Position numbers and translations under genes: made by a program. The notes under the pieces were generated by a model. That model was not told where the DNA came from. It did not search any database and saw nothing but the letters and a program-made list of their open reading frames with translations. A DNA stretch of 7,401 nucleotides from an uncultured Clostridia bacterium. GTDB taxonomy: Bacteria; Bacillota; Clostridia; Oscillospirales; Oscillospiraceae. This document shows, one piece after another, positions 1-6,457 of the stretch. The DNA lies in the NCBI GenBank assembly GCA_947177005.1, contig CAMWSZ010000139.1, positions 1-7,401 of the forward strand, in the 5' to 3' direction. Each line of letters starts with the position of its first letter. Within the stretch, counting starts at the first letter, position 1.

Positions 1-165
1 CTTCAACGGGACGGAGCAGAACCGTCCGGTTTTTACGGCAGGTCTCCACACTGCCGCACCGCACGCCTACGCGGGATACATCCTTTCTTGTCAGTCTGCC
101 GGGCCATTTTGTGGAGTGGCAGGGCAGCTCGTGATTAGGTGTCTGCGCACACTGGTACACAGATT
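1..165 (-). ncRNA. Candidate structured RNA, 5' part, class not assigned
   Basis: No convincing protein is encoded here. A strong minus-strand promoter at 172-200 predicts transcription starting near 165 and running out of the window at position 1. The minus-strand RNA contains several hairpins: 149-152 with 139-142, 118-122 with 96-100 (CTGCC/GGCAG), 51-56 with 36-41 (CGGCAG/CTGCCG), and 22-27 with 9-14 (GGACGG/CCGTCC). The loop of the second hairpin (110-116, CTCCACA) is a perfect 7-base complement of the loop of the third (44-50, TGTGGAG), which suggests a loop-loop pseudoknot. The last visible hairpin has no U-tract, so the RNA probably continues to the left. It could be a free-standing ncRNA (6S RNA, or a pseudoknotted class such as the raiA motif) or the leader of a gene beyond the window. 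I cannot assign a family from sequence alone. Confidence 0.5.
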
Positions 166-171
166 AGTTAT

Positions 172-200
172 AGGATAAACGAAGAACCGGCTTTTGTCAA
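172..200 (-). promoter_or_regulatory. Sigma-A promoter for the left-edge RNA
   Basis: Read on the minus strand, a perfect -35 TTGACA (195-200) is followed by a 17-base spacer and a -10 TATCCT (172-177). The predicted start is near 164-165. The promoter lies in the 102-base gap between the FAD-dehydrogenase stop codon and the structured RNA, and gives that RNA independent transcription. Confidence 0.7.
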
Positions 201-267
201 GAAACGAAAAGAACTTTTGGAATTTTGTACACAATCCGGCAGAATTTCTGTACATTGTGACCAACAC

Positions 268-1665
268 TCAATCGTCCCCGGCCAGTTTCCGGCCCATGAG
301 CACGCCCATAACGGAAGCCATCATAAGGCCGCGGGTCCAGCCGCTGGAATCGCCCAGACAGTGCAGGCCGGCGATGTTGGTATTGAAATCCCCGTCCATT
401 TTCACCCGGTTGGAATAGAATTTCAATTCCGGAGAATACAGAAGGGTTTCCGTAGAGGCGAAGCCGGGCACGACCTGATCCATTGCCTGAATGAAATTGA
501 TGATATTAATCATGGACCGGTAGGGCATTGCGGCCGTGATATCTCCGGCCACCGCGTCGGGCAGGGAGGGGCGGACGTTGGAAAAGGCCAGCTCCTTGGG
601 CCAGGTGCGTTTTCCGTCCAGGATGTCCCCGAAGCGCTGCACCAGAATATGTCCCGCGCCAAGCATATTGGTCAGCTCGCCCACCTTTTGGGCATAGGCA
701 ATGGGTTGATTAAAGGGATAGGAAAAATTGTGGCTGCACAGAATCGCCAGATTGGTATTGTCGCTTTTCAGCTCCTTGTAGCTGTGGCCGTTGACCACTG
801 CCAGATCGTTGTCGTAATTCTCCTGACTGACAAATCCCCCCGGATTCTGACAGAAGGTACGCACTTTATTTTTGAACGGCCTCGGGTAGCCCACCAGCTT
901 TGACTCATACAGCACCCGGTTGACGGTCTCCATGACCTCGTTGCGCACCTCGACCCGCACGCCGATATCGACGGTTCCCGGCTGATGCGCGATATTGTGC
1001 TCCGCGCACAGGCTCTCCAGCCAATCCGCGCCCCGGCGTCCGGTGGCGATGATCGTATGCTTGGCCAAGATCTCCAGTTCATTTCCGGCGTTTCTCACCC
1101 GCACGCCGCGGCAGGTTTCGCCGTCTAAAATCAGGTCGGTACACTCGTAACCGAAAAGCAGCTCCACGCCCTTTTCCAGCAGATACTGTTCAATATCATA
1201 ATAAAGTGTCTGGGCTTTTTCGGTGCCCAGATGCCGGATCGGGCAGTCCACCAGCTTCAAACCGGCCTGAATGGCTCGTTTGCGGATTTCCTTCACTTCC
1301 TCCGTATTGCCAAGACCCTCAATATGCGTGTCCGCCCCGAATTCCAGATAGATCCGGTCTGTGTAATGGATCGTTTCCTGGGCTTTTTCTGCGCCGATGA
1401 GGTTTGGGAGGTCGCCGCCCACCTCATAGCTCAGCGACAGCTTGCCGTCGGAGAACGCGCCTGCGCCGGAAAAACCGGTGGTGATATGGCAGTACGGCTT
1501 GCAGCTGACGCACTGCCCGGTTTTGCCCTTCGGGCACCGGCGGTCCTCTACGGCTTTTCCTTTTTCTACAATAATAATATTTGATTTACTGCCCTTTTTC
1601 AGCATTTCCAGCGCGGTAAAGATCCCGGCGGGACCTGCGCCGATAATCACGACATCTTTCTCCAT
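268..1665 (-). CDS. FAD-dependent dehydrogenase (COG2509 type), NAD(P)/FAD oxidoreductase fold
   Basis: A predicted cytoplasmic flavoprotein of 465 residues. The N-terminus carries a classic dinucleotide-binding Rossmann motif (GAGPAG, residues 9-14) ending in an acidic residue after the second strand (VEKG, 33-36). A second FAD-family signature, ATGR, lies at 207-210, and a C-terminal GD motif (LGDSSGWTRG, about 437-446) is typical of the flavin-contacting end of this fold. An unusual cysteine group (C44, C52, C55, C59) lies just before a GFSGAGAFSDGKL segment that I associate with the COG2509 family. The substrate is unknown; the family is generally annotated only as an uncharacterised FAD-dependent dehydrogenase. 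The ATG at 1663-1665 follows AAAGGAGG with 11 bases between. The gene appears to be monocistronic, with its own promoter at 1704-1732 and no clear intrinsic terminator before the RNA promoter at 172-200. Confidence 0.85.
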   Translation of the reverse strand: MEKDVVIIGAGPAGIFTALEMLKKGSKSNIIIVEKGKAVEDRRCPKGKTGQCVSCKPYCHITTGFSGAGAFSDGKLSLSYEVGGDLPNLIGAEKAQETIHYTDRIYLEFGADTHIEGLGNTEEVKEIRKRAIQAGLKLVDCPIRHLGTEKAQTLYYDIEQYLLEKGVELLFGYECTDLILDGETCRGVRVRNAGNELEILAKHTIIATGRRGADWLESLCAEHNIAHQPGTVDIGVRVEVRNEVMETVNRVLYESKLVGYPRPFKNKVRTFCQNPGGFVSQENYDNDLAVVNGHSYKELKSDNTNLAILCSHNFSYPFNQPIAYAQKVGELTNMLGAGHILVQRFGDILDGKRTWPKELAFSNVRPSLPDAVAGDITAAMPYRSMINIINFIQAMDQVVPGFASTETLLYSPELKFYSNRVKMDGDFNTNIAGLHCLGDSSGWTRGLMMASVMGVLMGRKLAGDD

Positions 1666-1703
1666 AAAAACGGCAGCCTCCTTTGCGGTTTTTTACAAAA
1701 TAA

Positions 1704-1732
1704 ACTATACCGTCCAGCCGTCCGCTTGTCAA
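1704..1732 (-). promoter_or_regulatory. Promoter of the FAD-dehydrogenase gene
   Basis: On the minus strand, TTGACA (1727-1732), a 17-base spacer and TATAGT (1704-1709) form a near-consensus sigma-A promoter. Transcription should start near 1697, leaving a short leader with AAAGGAGG before the ATG at 1665. Its -35 box is 17 bases from the -35 box of the divergent promoter for the HAD gene. Confidence 0.75.
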
Positions 1733-1749
1733 GTGCCGGTGAAAACAGA

Positions 1750-1779
1750 TTGACAAATTCCAAACAGAAACGGTATAAT
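1750..1779 (+). promoter_or_regulatory. Promoter of the HAD phosphatase gene
   Basis: Perfect -35 (TTGACA, 1750-1755) and -10 (TATAAT, 1774-1779) hexamers are separated by 18 bases, with a start expected near 1786. The leader is about 30 bases long and A-rich, and ends in AAGGAG (1805-1810), seven bases before the GTG start. I see no operator or riboswitch in the leader. Confidence 0.8.
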
Positions 1780-1817
1780 CAGGAGAGAAAATAAAAATCA
1801 AAATAAGGAGAAACACT

Positions 1818-2654
1818 GTGGGAAAATTTGAGAAAATGCTGCTGCTCAGCGACTACGACAATACGATGTGCTATACCGAAAGCGCTCTGAACGGCGGCGA
1901 GGCCCCGGCAATCCACCCCCGGAACCTGGAGGCCATTCGTTATTGGATAGCGGAGGGCGGCACCTTTGCAATGGCAACCGGCCGTGCGCTGGGGGCGTTC
2001 CGGACAGCGGCGGAGGGCATCCCGATGAACGCCCCGGCGATTGTGGACAACGGCGCGGCAATCTACGACTTAAAGGAGGAGCGGTATCTCGTTGAGAGCT
2101 GTCTGCCGGACGTCTGTCTGGAGCATCTGGCGGCAATTGTACAAAAATTTCCGGAGGTATCACTGGAGCTGTACCACCCGGACGATTTGATCCAGATTGT
2201 CCACCTCGTCGAATGGAACAAACAGCACGCAAAACTGACTAATATGGGCTATGAGGTAATTCCGGAGGTGACGCCGCGGCTGATAAAACTGCCGCTGGTA
2301 AAGGCGCTTATCGTGGCGGAAATGGAGCTGCTGAAGCAAATTTATACATATATGGAGGAAATGGGCTGGGCATCGGAGTATGAGCTGATTTTTTCCAGCA
2401 GCCACCTGCTGGAGATGACCGCAAGGGGTGCGGACAAAGGGCAAATGGCGCTGAAATTGAAGGAGCTGTGCGGCTGTGACAAGCTGTACTGTGCCGGAGA
2501 CCACGCCAATGATCTGCCCATGCTGCGGGCGGCTGACCGTGCTTTTGCGCCGTCCAACGCCATTCCGGCCGTGCTGGAATCCGGCGCGGCGGTGGTCTGC
2601 CATTGTATTGACGGTGCGCTGGGCGATATCGTGGAGATTCTGGACCGGGAATAG
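1818..2654 (+). CDS. Cof-type HAD-IIB family phosphatase
   Basis: A 278-residue cytoplasmic hydrolase of the haloacid dehalogenase superfamily, expected to dephosphorylate small phosphorylated metabolites such as sugar phosphates through an aspartyl-phosphate intermediate. All four HAD motifs are visible: DYDNT (nucleophile D12, acid/base D14), ATGR with T54, K207 in the TARGADKG segment, and GDHANDLP (D228, N231, D232) for Mg2+ binding. The roughly 150-residue insert between motifs II and III fits the C2B cap of the Cof/YidA group, and the length is normal for that group. The GTG at 1818 is preferred because AAGGAG lies seven bases upstream; the ATG at 1836 would also precede motif I but lacks a site. 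It is a single-gene unit, divergent from the FAD dehydrogenase and convergent with the hydrogenase. The exact substrate cannot be read from the sequence. Confidence 0.88.
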   Translation: MGKFEKMLLLSDYDNTMCYTESALNGGEAPAIHPRNLEAIRYWIAEGGTFAMATGRALGAFRTAAEGIPMNAPAIVDNGAAIYDLKEERYLVESCLPDVCLEHLAAIVQKFPEVSLELYHPDDLIQIVHLVEWNKQHAKLTNMGYEVIPEVTPRLIKLPLVKALIVAEMELLKQIYTYMEEMGWASEYELIFSSSHLLEMTARGADKGQMALKLKELCGCDKLYCAGDHANDLPMLRAADRAFAPSNAIPAVLESGAAVVCHCIDGALGDIVEILDRE

Positions 2655-2665
2655 CGGATACGGAC

Positions 2666-2701
2666 AAAAAATCCGGGACGGCATGATCTCCATGCCGTCC
2701 C
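2666..2701 (-). terminator. Intrinsic terminator of the hydrogenase gene, possibly shared with the HAD gene
   Basis: An 11-base-pair stem (2675-2685 with 2691-2701, GGGACGGCATG/CATGCCGTCCC) has a five-base loop. Read on the minus strand it is followed by GGA and then six T (2671-2666), just after the hydrogenase stop codon. On the plus strand the same hairpin follows the HAD stop by 20 bases but is not followed by a T-run, so termination in that direction would be weaker. Confidence 0.8.
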
Positions 2702-2709
2702 CAAAAACA

Positions 2710-4215
2710 TCAGTCGAGGCCCTCCCCGGCGTCACGGTACGCGCTGGCAAGCGGACTTTTCTGTTCCGCTTCCTTCTGGTAGCGTCCCACCACCGTCGAG
2801 GCCAATTCTACTGGCAGCAGCGTCCCGGCTCCGGCGACGCAGCCGCCCGGGCACGCCATGCCCTCCAGCAGATAGCCCTTGTATTTGCCTGCCTTTGCCA
2901 TTGTCATCAGCTTCCGGCATTCCCGCAGGCCCTCCGCACCGGCGGTCTTGACCTCAAAATCCGGTGATGTCTCATGGATCAGGTCCGCCACCGCCTTCGC
3001 CACGCCGCCCGATACCGCAAACCCGCGGCCCGCGGCGGTGCCTTCCCGCATGGATTCGCCCTCAGGAATTGCCGCAAAATCGACCCCTTTCGCCTCTAAC
3101 ATGCCCTGCAATTCCTCGAATGTCAGCACAAAATCCACATCCGAACGGATTGTTTCCCGGATCGCCTCCAGTTTTTTGGCCGCGCACGGTCCCACAAAAA
3201 CCACCTTGCAGCCGGGGAACTTCTTTTTCATCAGGCGTGCGGTAAATACCATAGGCGTCAGGGTCATGGAGATATTGCCGAACTGATTCGGGAACAGCTT
3301 TTCCACCATTGAGTGCCATGCCGGACAGCAGGAGGTGGCCATAAAGTCCTGTTTTTCCGGGACCTTTTCCATAAAGTCCTTGGCCTCCTCAATGGTACAC
3401 ATATCCGCCCCGACGGCAACCTCCACCACCCGGTCAAAGCCCAGCATTTTCATAGCTGTTGTAAACTTTTCCGGCGTAGACTCCTTGCCGAACTGGCCGA
3501 TAAACGCAGGCGCGACAATTGCGATGACCTGATTGCCCTCCATGATCGACCGCACGACCTGATAGATCTGCCCCTTGTCCACAATGGCCCCGAACGGGCA
3601 GGTAACAAGGCACTGTCCGCAGGCGACGCATTTGTCCTGATCGATTTGGGCGCGGCCCTGGCTGTCCGAAACAATGGCGTCCATACCGCACGCGGCCGCG
3701 CAGGGGCGTTCCATATAAATAATGGCGTTATAGGGGCAGGCTTTCGCGCATTTGCCGCACTTGATGCACTTTTCCGGGTCAATCTGGCTCTTTCCGTTGA
3801 CGAACGACACGGCCCCCTTCGGGCACACCTGCTGGCAGGACGCCGCCAGACAGTTCTGACAGTTTTCCGTCACACGGTACTGCTTCGTGGGGCAGGCATG
3901 GCAGGCGTAGGGGATGATATTGATGAGAGGCGGCTCATAGTACTGTTCCGCAATGGCGGCATGGTCCATTCCCTCCGTCATCAGGGACCGGGTCTGGACC
4001 GGACGGATGGACAGGCCCATTGCCAGACGCACGCGCTCGCCGGCAATGGCGCGTTCCAGAAAAATAGATTCCCGATGCAGGGCCTTGTCGCCGGGAACGA
4101 TGATGTAGGGCAGGTCTTCAGCCTTTGTGTAGTCGCCGCCCTCGTAGGCCATTCGGGCAACCTCCGCAAAAACTTTTTTCCGGATGTTCGTGATGAGGGA
4201 TGGGATACCTCGCAT
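2710..4215 (-). CDS. Monomeric [FeFe] hydrogenase, group B-like, with N-terminal Fe-S clusters
   Basis: A 501-residue cytoplasmic iron-only hydrogenase that would reduce protons or oxidise H2 with ferredoxin-type electron transfer. The catalytic domain (about 225-480) shows the three H-cluster loops: TSCCPAW (294-300, proton-shuttle Cys C296 and ligand C297), GPCAAKK (342-348, ligand C344) and MACPGGC (453-459, ligands C455 and C459). The N-terminal half has sixteen cysteines: C105, C108, C119, C122, C127, C131, C150, C153, C156, C160, C172, C176, C196, C199, C202 and C206. These include two classic CxxCxxCxxxCP ferredoxin motifs and are enough for four [4Fe-4S] clusters. Gly342 stands where group A enzymes have Met, and loop 3 ends AGAG instead of GGGQP; both point to group B. 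The ATG has AAGGAGG eight bases upstream. No HydEFG maturases are in the window. The gene appears to be transcribed alone. Confidence 0.88.
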   Translation of the reverse strand: MRGIPSLITNIRKKVFAEVARMAYEGGDYTKAEDLPYIIVPGDKALHRESIFLERAIAGERVRLAMGLSIRPVQTRSLMTEGMDHAAIAEQYYEPPLINIIPYACHACPTKQYRVTENCQNCLAASCQQVCPKGAVSFVNGKSQIDPEKCIKCGKCAKACPYNAIIYMERPCAAACGMDAIVSDSQGRAQIDQDKCVACGQCLVTCPFGAIVDKGQIYQVVRSIMEGNQVIAIVAPAFIGQFGKESTPEKFTTAMKMLGFDRVVEVAVGADMCTIEEAKDFMEKVPEKQDFMATSCCPAWHSMVEKLFPNQFGNISMTLTPMVFTARLMKKKFPGCKVVFVGPCAAKKLEAIRETIRSDVDFVLTFEELQGMLEAKGVDFAAIPEGESMREGTAAGRGFAVSGGVAKAVADLIHETSPDFEVKTAGAEGLRECRKLMTMAKAGKYKGYLLEGMACPGGCVAGAGTLLPVELASTVVGRYQKEAEQKSPLASAYRDAGEGLD

Positions 4216-4254
4216 AATGCTTGCCTCCTTAGAAAATGGTTGTAGTCTCCGCCC

Positions 4255-4283
4255 AGTGTATCATATTTTTCCCCAAGAGTCCA
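4255..4283 (-). promoter_or_regulatory. Possible promoter of the hydrogenase gene
   Basis: On the minus strand TGGACT (4278-4283), a 17-base spacer and TACACT (4255-4260) give four of six matches in each hexamer, with an extended -10 TG one base before the -10 box. The distance to the start codon leaves a leader of about 35 bases containing AAGGAGG. An overlapping alternative -10 (TATGAT, 4260-4265) lacks a matching -35. Confidence 0.4.
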
Positions 4284-4320
4284 CAGCGGGAAAGGAAAAA
4301 TTTCACCTTTCTTCCCGCTG
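4284..4320 (-). terminator. Hairpin after the metallo-hydrolase gene, possible terminator
   Basis: A nine-base-pair stem (4284-4292 with 4312-4320, CAGCGGGAA/TTCCCGCTG) lies 22 bases past the metallo-hydrolase stop codon, with further A/T-rich pairing inside. It has no T-run after the stem on either strand, so it is an imperfect intrinsic terminator. Its base abuts the proposed hydrogenase -35 box. Confidence 0.4.
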
Positions 4321-4342
4321 TTCTGCAATAAAAACCGGAAAA

Positions 4343-4957
4343 TTATGGAAGTTTCAGCACGGCGGCCTGCCGGGTCATATCCGGACGGAGTTCCAGTTCA
4401 TTGGCAGGATACCGGCGGATGCGGTCCACAGGGTACTGCGCCAGAAAATCCTCCCGGGAGGTGAGAATTTCCAGGCCCCTGCCCTCCTCGCAGAAGTGCA
4501 TGGGCACCACGACGCGGGGATTGACAGCGTCCGCCACGGCTTTTGCCTCCGTTTTATCGACGGTGTACGTGCCGCCTACGGGCAGGAGCAGGACGTCGCA
4601 GGGACCGATTTTTTCCAGCTGCTCTTTGGTGAGCTGATGACCCAGGTCGCCCAGGTGGACCACCGTGACGCCCTCGGAGGAGAAGCAGCGGACGGTGTTC
4701 CGTCCCCGGAGCGCGCCGCCCTGATTGTCGTGGAAGGTATCGACTTCAACGACGGTAAAGGGATTGACTTTCCCGGATGTAAGGGTTACTTCATCGGTGT
4801 AGGCGTGGTCGAAATGCCCGTGGCTGCAATAAACGGCGTCGGCCTCCGTGTGGACGTCGGGGAAACCGGGGACGTCCCGGAAGGGGTCCAGCAGCGCACG
4901 GAAGCCGTAGCTTTCCAGAATAAAGCAGGAGTGTCCCAGCCAAGTCAGTTTCATCAT
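4343..4957 (-). CDS. MBL-fold metal-dependent hydrolase, UlaG/UPF0173-like
   Basis: A 204-residue cytoplasmic metallo-beta-lactamase-fold protein. It opens with the TWLGHSCF segment (5-12) typical of the UPF0173/UlaG branch. The metal-binding motif SHGHFDH (45-51: H46, H48, D50, H51) is complete, followed by HLGDLGH (101-107, with D104 a likely bridging ligand) and PMHF (H154). These residues would hold one or two divalent metal ions, commonly Zn2+ or Mn2+. UlaG itself hydrolyses ascorbate-6-phosphate lactone, but no ascorbate genes are adjacent, so the substrate is open. The length is slightly short but near normal for the family. ATG at 4955-4957 and a second ATG directly after it are both usable; AGGGAGG (4964-4970) lies six bases before the first. 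It has its own promoter and is not linked to the dehydrogenase operon, whose terminator lies upstream. Confidence 0.82.
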   Translation of the reverse strand: MMKLTWLGHSCFILESYGFRALLDPFRDVPGFPDVHTEADAVYCSHGHFDHAYTDEVTLTSGKVNPFTVVEVDTFHDNQGGALRGRNTVRCFSSEGVTVVHLGDLGHQLTKEQLEKIGPCDVLLLPVGGTYTVDKTEAKAVADAVNPRVVVPMHFCEEGRGLEILTSREDFLAQYPVDRIRRYPANELELRPDMTRQAAVLKLP

Positions 4958-5005
4958 AAAAAACCTCCCTATCGTTTCATAAGAGTATCATTTTGTCATA
5001 AAAAC

Positions 5006-5034
5006 AGGATACCAGATAAATATGAACAAATCAA
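5006..5034 (-). promoter_or_regulatory. Promoter of the MBL-fold hydrolase gene
   Basis: On the minus strand TTGATT (5029-5034), a 17-base spacer and TATCCT (5006-5011) match sigma-A spacing. Transcription would start near 4999, giving a leader of about 40 bases that holds AGGGAGG. The promoter sits right after the terminator of the glutamate dehydrogenase operon, supporting independent transcription. Confidence 0.6.
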
Positions 5035-5043
5035 GCTTTTCCC

Positions 5044-5080
5044 AAAAAAGACCGCCGCCCCCGGCAAAAAGGGGGCGGCG
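5044..5080 (-). terminator. Intrinsic terminator of the glutamate dehydrogenase operon
   Basis: A perfect ten-base-pair GC stem (5053-5062 with 5071-5080, CGCCGCCCCC/GGGGGCGGCG) has an eight-base loop. Read on the minus strand it is followed after four bases by six T (5049-5044). It starts 21 bases after the stop codon of the 5102-6445 gene. Confidence 0.92.
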
Positions 5081-5101
5081 TTAAATATTTCTACAAAGGG
5101 A

Positions 5102-6445
5102 TTAGAGACCTTGTGCGATCATTGCTTCGGAAATTTTCTTGAAGGCTGCGATGTCATTGCCGGCGATCAGGTCATAGCCCAGACCGTACTCCTCTGCCGC
5201 CGCCGCGGATGCGTCATAGATGCTGCTCATAATGCCGCGGAGTTTCTCGTCAACCTCCTGCCGGGACCAGCTGTAGCGCAGGCTGTTTTGAACCATTTCC
5301 AGCGCGGACACCGCCACGCCGCCGCTTCCCGCGGCCTTTGCACCGGCGGTCAGGATCTTCGGACTCAGCCGCAGCAGCTTCAGCGCCTCGGCGGTAGCGG
5401 GCATGTTGGCGGCTTCCACGTAATACCGGACGCCGTTGGCCAGCAGCAGCACCGCGTCCTCTGTCTGGATCTCGTTCTCCGTCGCGCACGGAATCGCAAT
5501 ATCGACAGGCACTTCCCAGGGCTTCTTTCCAGCATGGTACTCCACGCCGAATTTTTCGGCGTAGGCCGCCACCTTATCCAGGCCGCTGGCGCGCATGTCG
5601 CGCACGAAATCGAATTTTTCCTGCGTAGCCACGCCCTCCGGGTCAAACACATAGCCGTCGGGACCGGACAGGGTCACGACTTTTCCGCCCAGCTCCGCCG
5701 CCTTGCGGCAGACGCCCAGGCTCATGTTGCCGAAACCGGACACGGCGATCTTTTTTCCCTCGATGCTCTCGCCCTGATGCTCCAGCATTCGGGCCAGGAA
5801 GTACACGGTGCCGAAACCGGCGGCGTCCTGACGGATTTTGCTGCCGCCGTAGGTAAGGCCCTTGCCGGTCAGCGCGCCGCTTTCTGCACGGCCCGTCACG
5901 CGCTTGTACGCGCCGTAGAGGTAGCCGATCTCCCGCACGCCCACGCCGATATCACCGGCAGGGACGTCTGTGTCCGCGCCGATATAGCGGTACAGGTTGA
6001 ACATGAAGCTCTGGCAGAAGCGCATGACCTCCCGGGCGGACCTGCCTCTGGGGTCGAAGTCCGAACCGCCCGCCGCGCCGCCAATAGGCAGGCCGGTCAG
6101 GGCATTTTTGTACGTCTGCTCAAAGCCCAGGAATTTCACCACGGAGGCGGTGACGGAGGGGTGGAACCGCAGGCCGCCCTTGTAGGGTCCAATGGTGCTG
6201 CTGAACTGCACGCGGTAGCCGTGATTGGTATGGGTTTTGCCCTCGTCGTCCTGCCAGGGAACCAGGAACGAAAACATACGCTCCGGCTCCACCATGCGGG
6301 ACAGCACGTCCAGCCGTTCATAGACGGGCTTGTCAACCGCCGGTTCGATCATTTCCAGCCACGCCCGCACGGATTGCAGATATTCCGGCTCGTTGGGATA
6401 CAGCTTGCCCAGACGTTCCGAAACGCTTGCGATATACTCGTTCAT
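5102..6445 (-). CDS. gdhA: Glutamate dehydrogenase paralogue with catalytic lysine replaced (probable pseudoenzyme)
   Basis: A full-length 447-residue member of the hexameric glutamate dehydrogenase family, which interconverts glutamate and 2-oxoglutarate plus ammonium using NAD(P)H. From memory it aligns with the C. symbiosum enzyme with no net offset. Conserved substrate residues K89 (PYKGGLRFHP), K113, D165 (VPAGD), R205, N240 (GFGN) and S380 are present. The catalytic lysine at 125 is Ala (GGAAGGSDFDP, codon GCG at 6071-6073), T209 is Ala (RQDAAG, normally RPEATG), and N373 is Gly (AAGSGG, normally AVNAGG); nearby EMSQNS is EMVQNS and AGANI is AGNDI. The frame is intact, so this is not a decayed gene. 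ATG follows AAGGAGG by seven bases, and that site overlaps the stop codon of the upstream paralogue (12-base gap), so the two are almost certainly co-transcribed and translated together. It is probably inactive and regulatory, or altered in substrate. Confidence 0.9.
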   Translation of the reverse strand: MNEYIASVSERLGKLYPNEPEYLQSVRAWLEMIEPAVDKPVYERLDVLSRMVEPERMFSFLVPWQDDEGKTHTNHGYRVQFSSTIGPYKGGLRFHPSVTASVVKFLGFEQTYKNALTGLPIGGAAGGSDFDPRGRSAREVMRFCQSFMFNLYRYIGADTDVPAGDIGVGVREIGYLYGAYKRVTGRAESGALTGKGLTYGGSKIRQDAAGFGTVYFLARMLEHQGESIEGKKIAVSGFGNMSLGVCRKAAELGGKVVTLSGPDGYVFDPEGVATQEKFDFVRDMRASGLDKVAAYAEKFGVEYHAGKKPWEVPVDIAIPCATENEIQTEDAVLLLANGVRYYVEAANMPATAEALKLLRLSPKILTAGAKAAGSGGVAVSALEMVQNSLRYSWSRQEVDEKLRGIMSSIYDASAAAAEEYGLGYDLIAGNDIAAFKKISEAMIAQGL

Positions 6446-6457
6446 CTTGCCGCCTCC

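Noticed and set aside
36..130. Partial resemblance of the left-edge RNA to a cobalamin riboswitch (AGACCTGCC and GCTGCCCTGCCACT segments)
   Set aside because: The first half of the B12 box (AGYCAGG) and the GGGAAGG segment are missing, and the complementary loops are not placed as in the L5-L13 kissing pair, so the call is not supported.
230..259. Inverted repeat CACAAT/ATTGTG after the FAD-dehydrogenase stop codon, considered as a terminator
   Set aside because: The stem is only six A/T-rich pairs around an 18-base loop and is not followed by a T-run, so it does not make a credible intrinsic terminator.
139..903. Long plus-strand open frame (254 codons) running opposite the FAD-dehydrogenase gene
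   Set aside because: It lies antisense to a well-supported flavoprotein, shows no recognisable domain, has histidine/glycine/valine-rich composition typical of a complementary-strand shadow, and lacks a ribosome binding site.
3313..4245. Plus-strand open frame of 310 codons opposite the hydrogenase gene
   Set aside because: The minus-strand frame contains all hydrogenase motifs. The plus frame is their mirror, rich in Arg, His, Ala and Leu, without a domain or start signal.
4986..5000. TATCATTTTGTCATA near the start site of the MBL-fold hydrolase, considered as an operator palindrome
   Set aside because: The two halves match only at the outer bases and in A/T content. The symmetry is too weak, and there is no neighbouring regulator gene.
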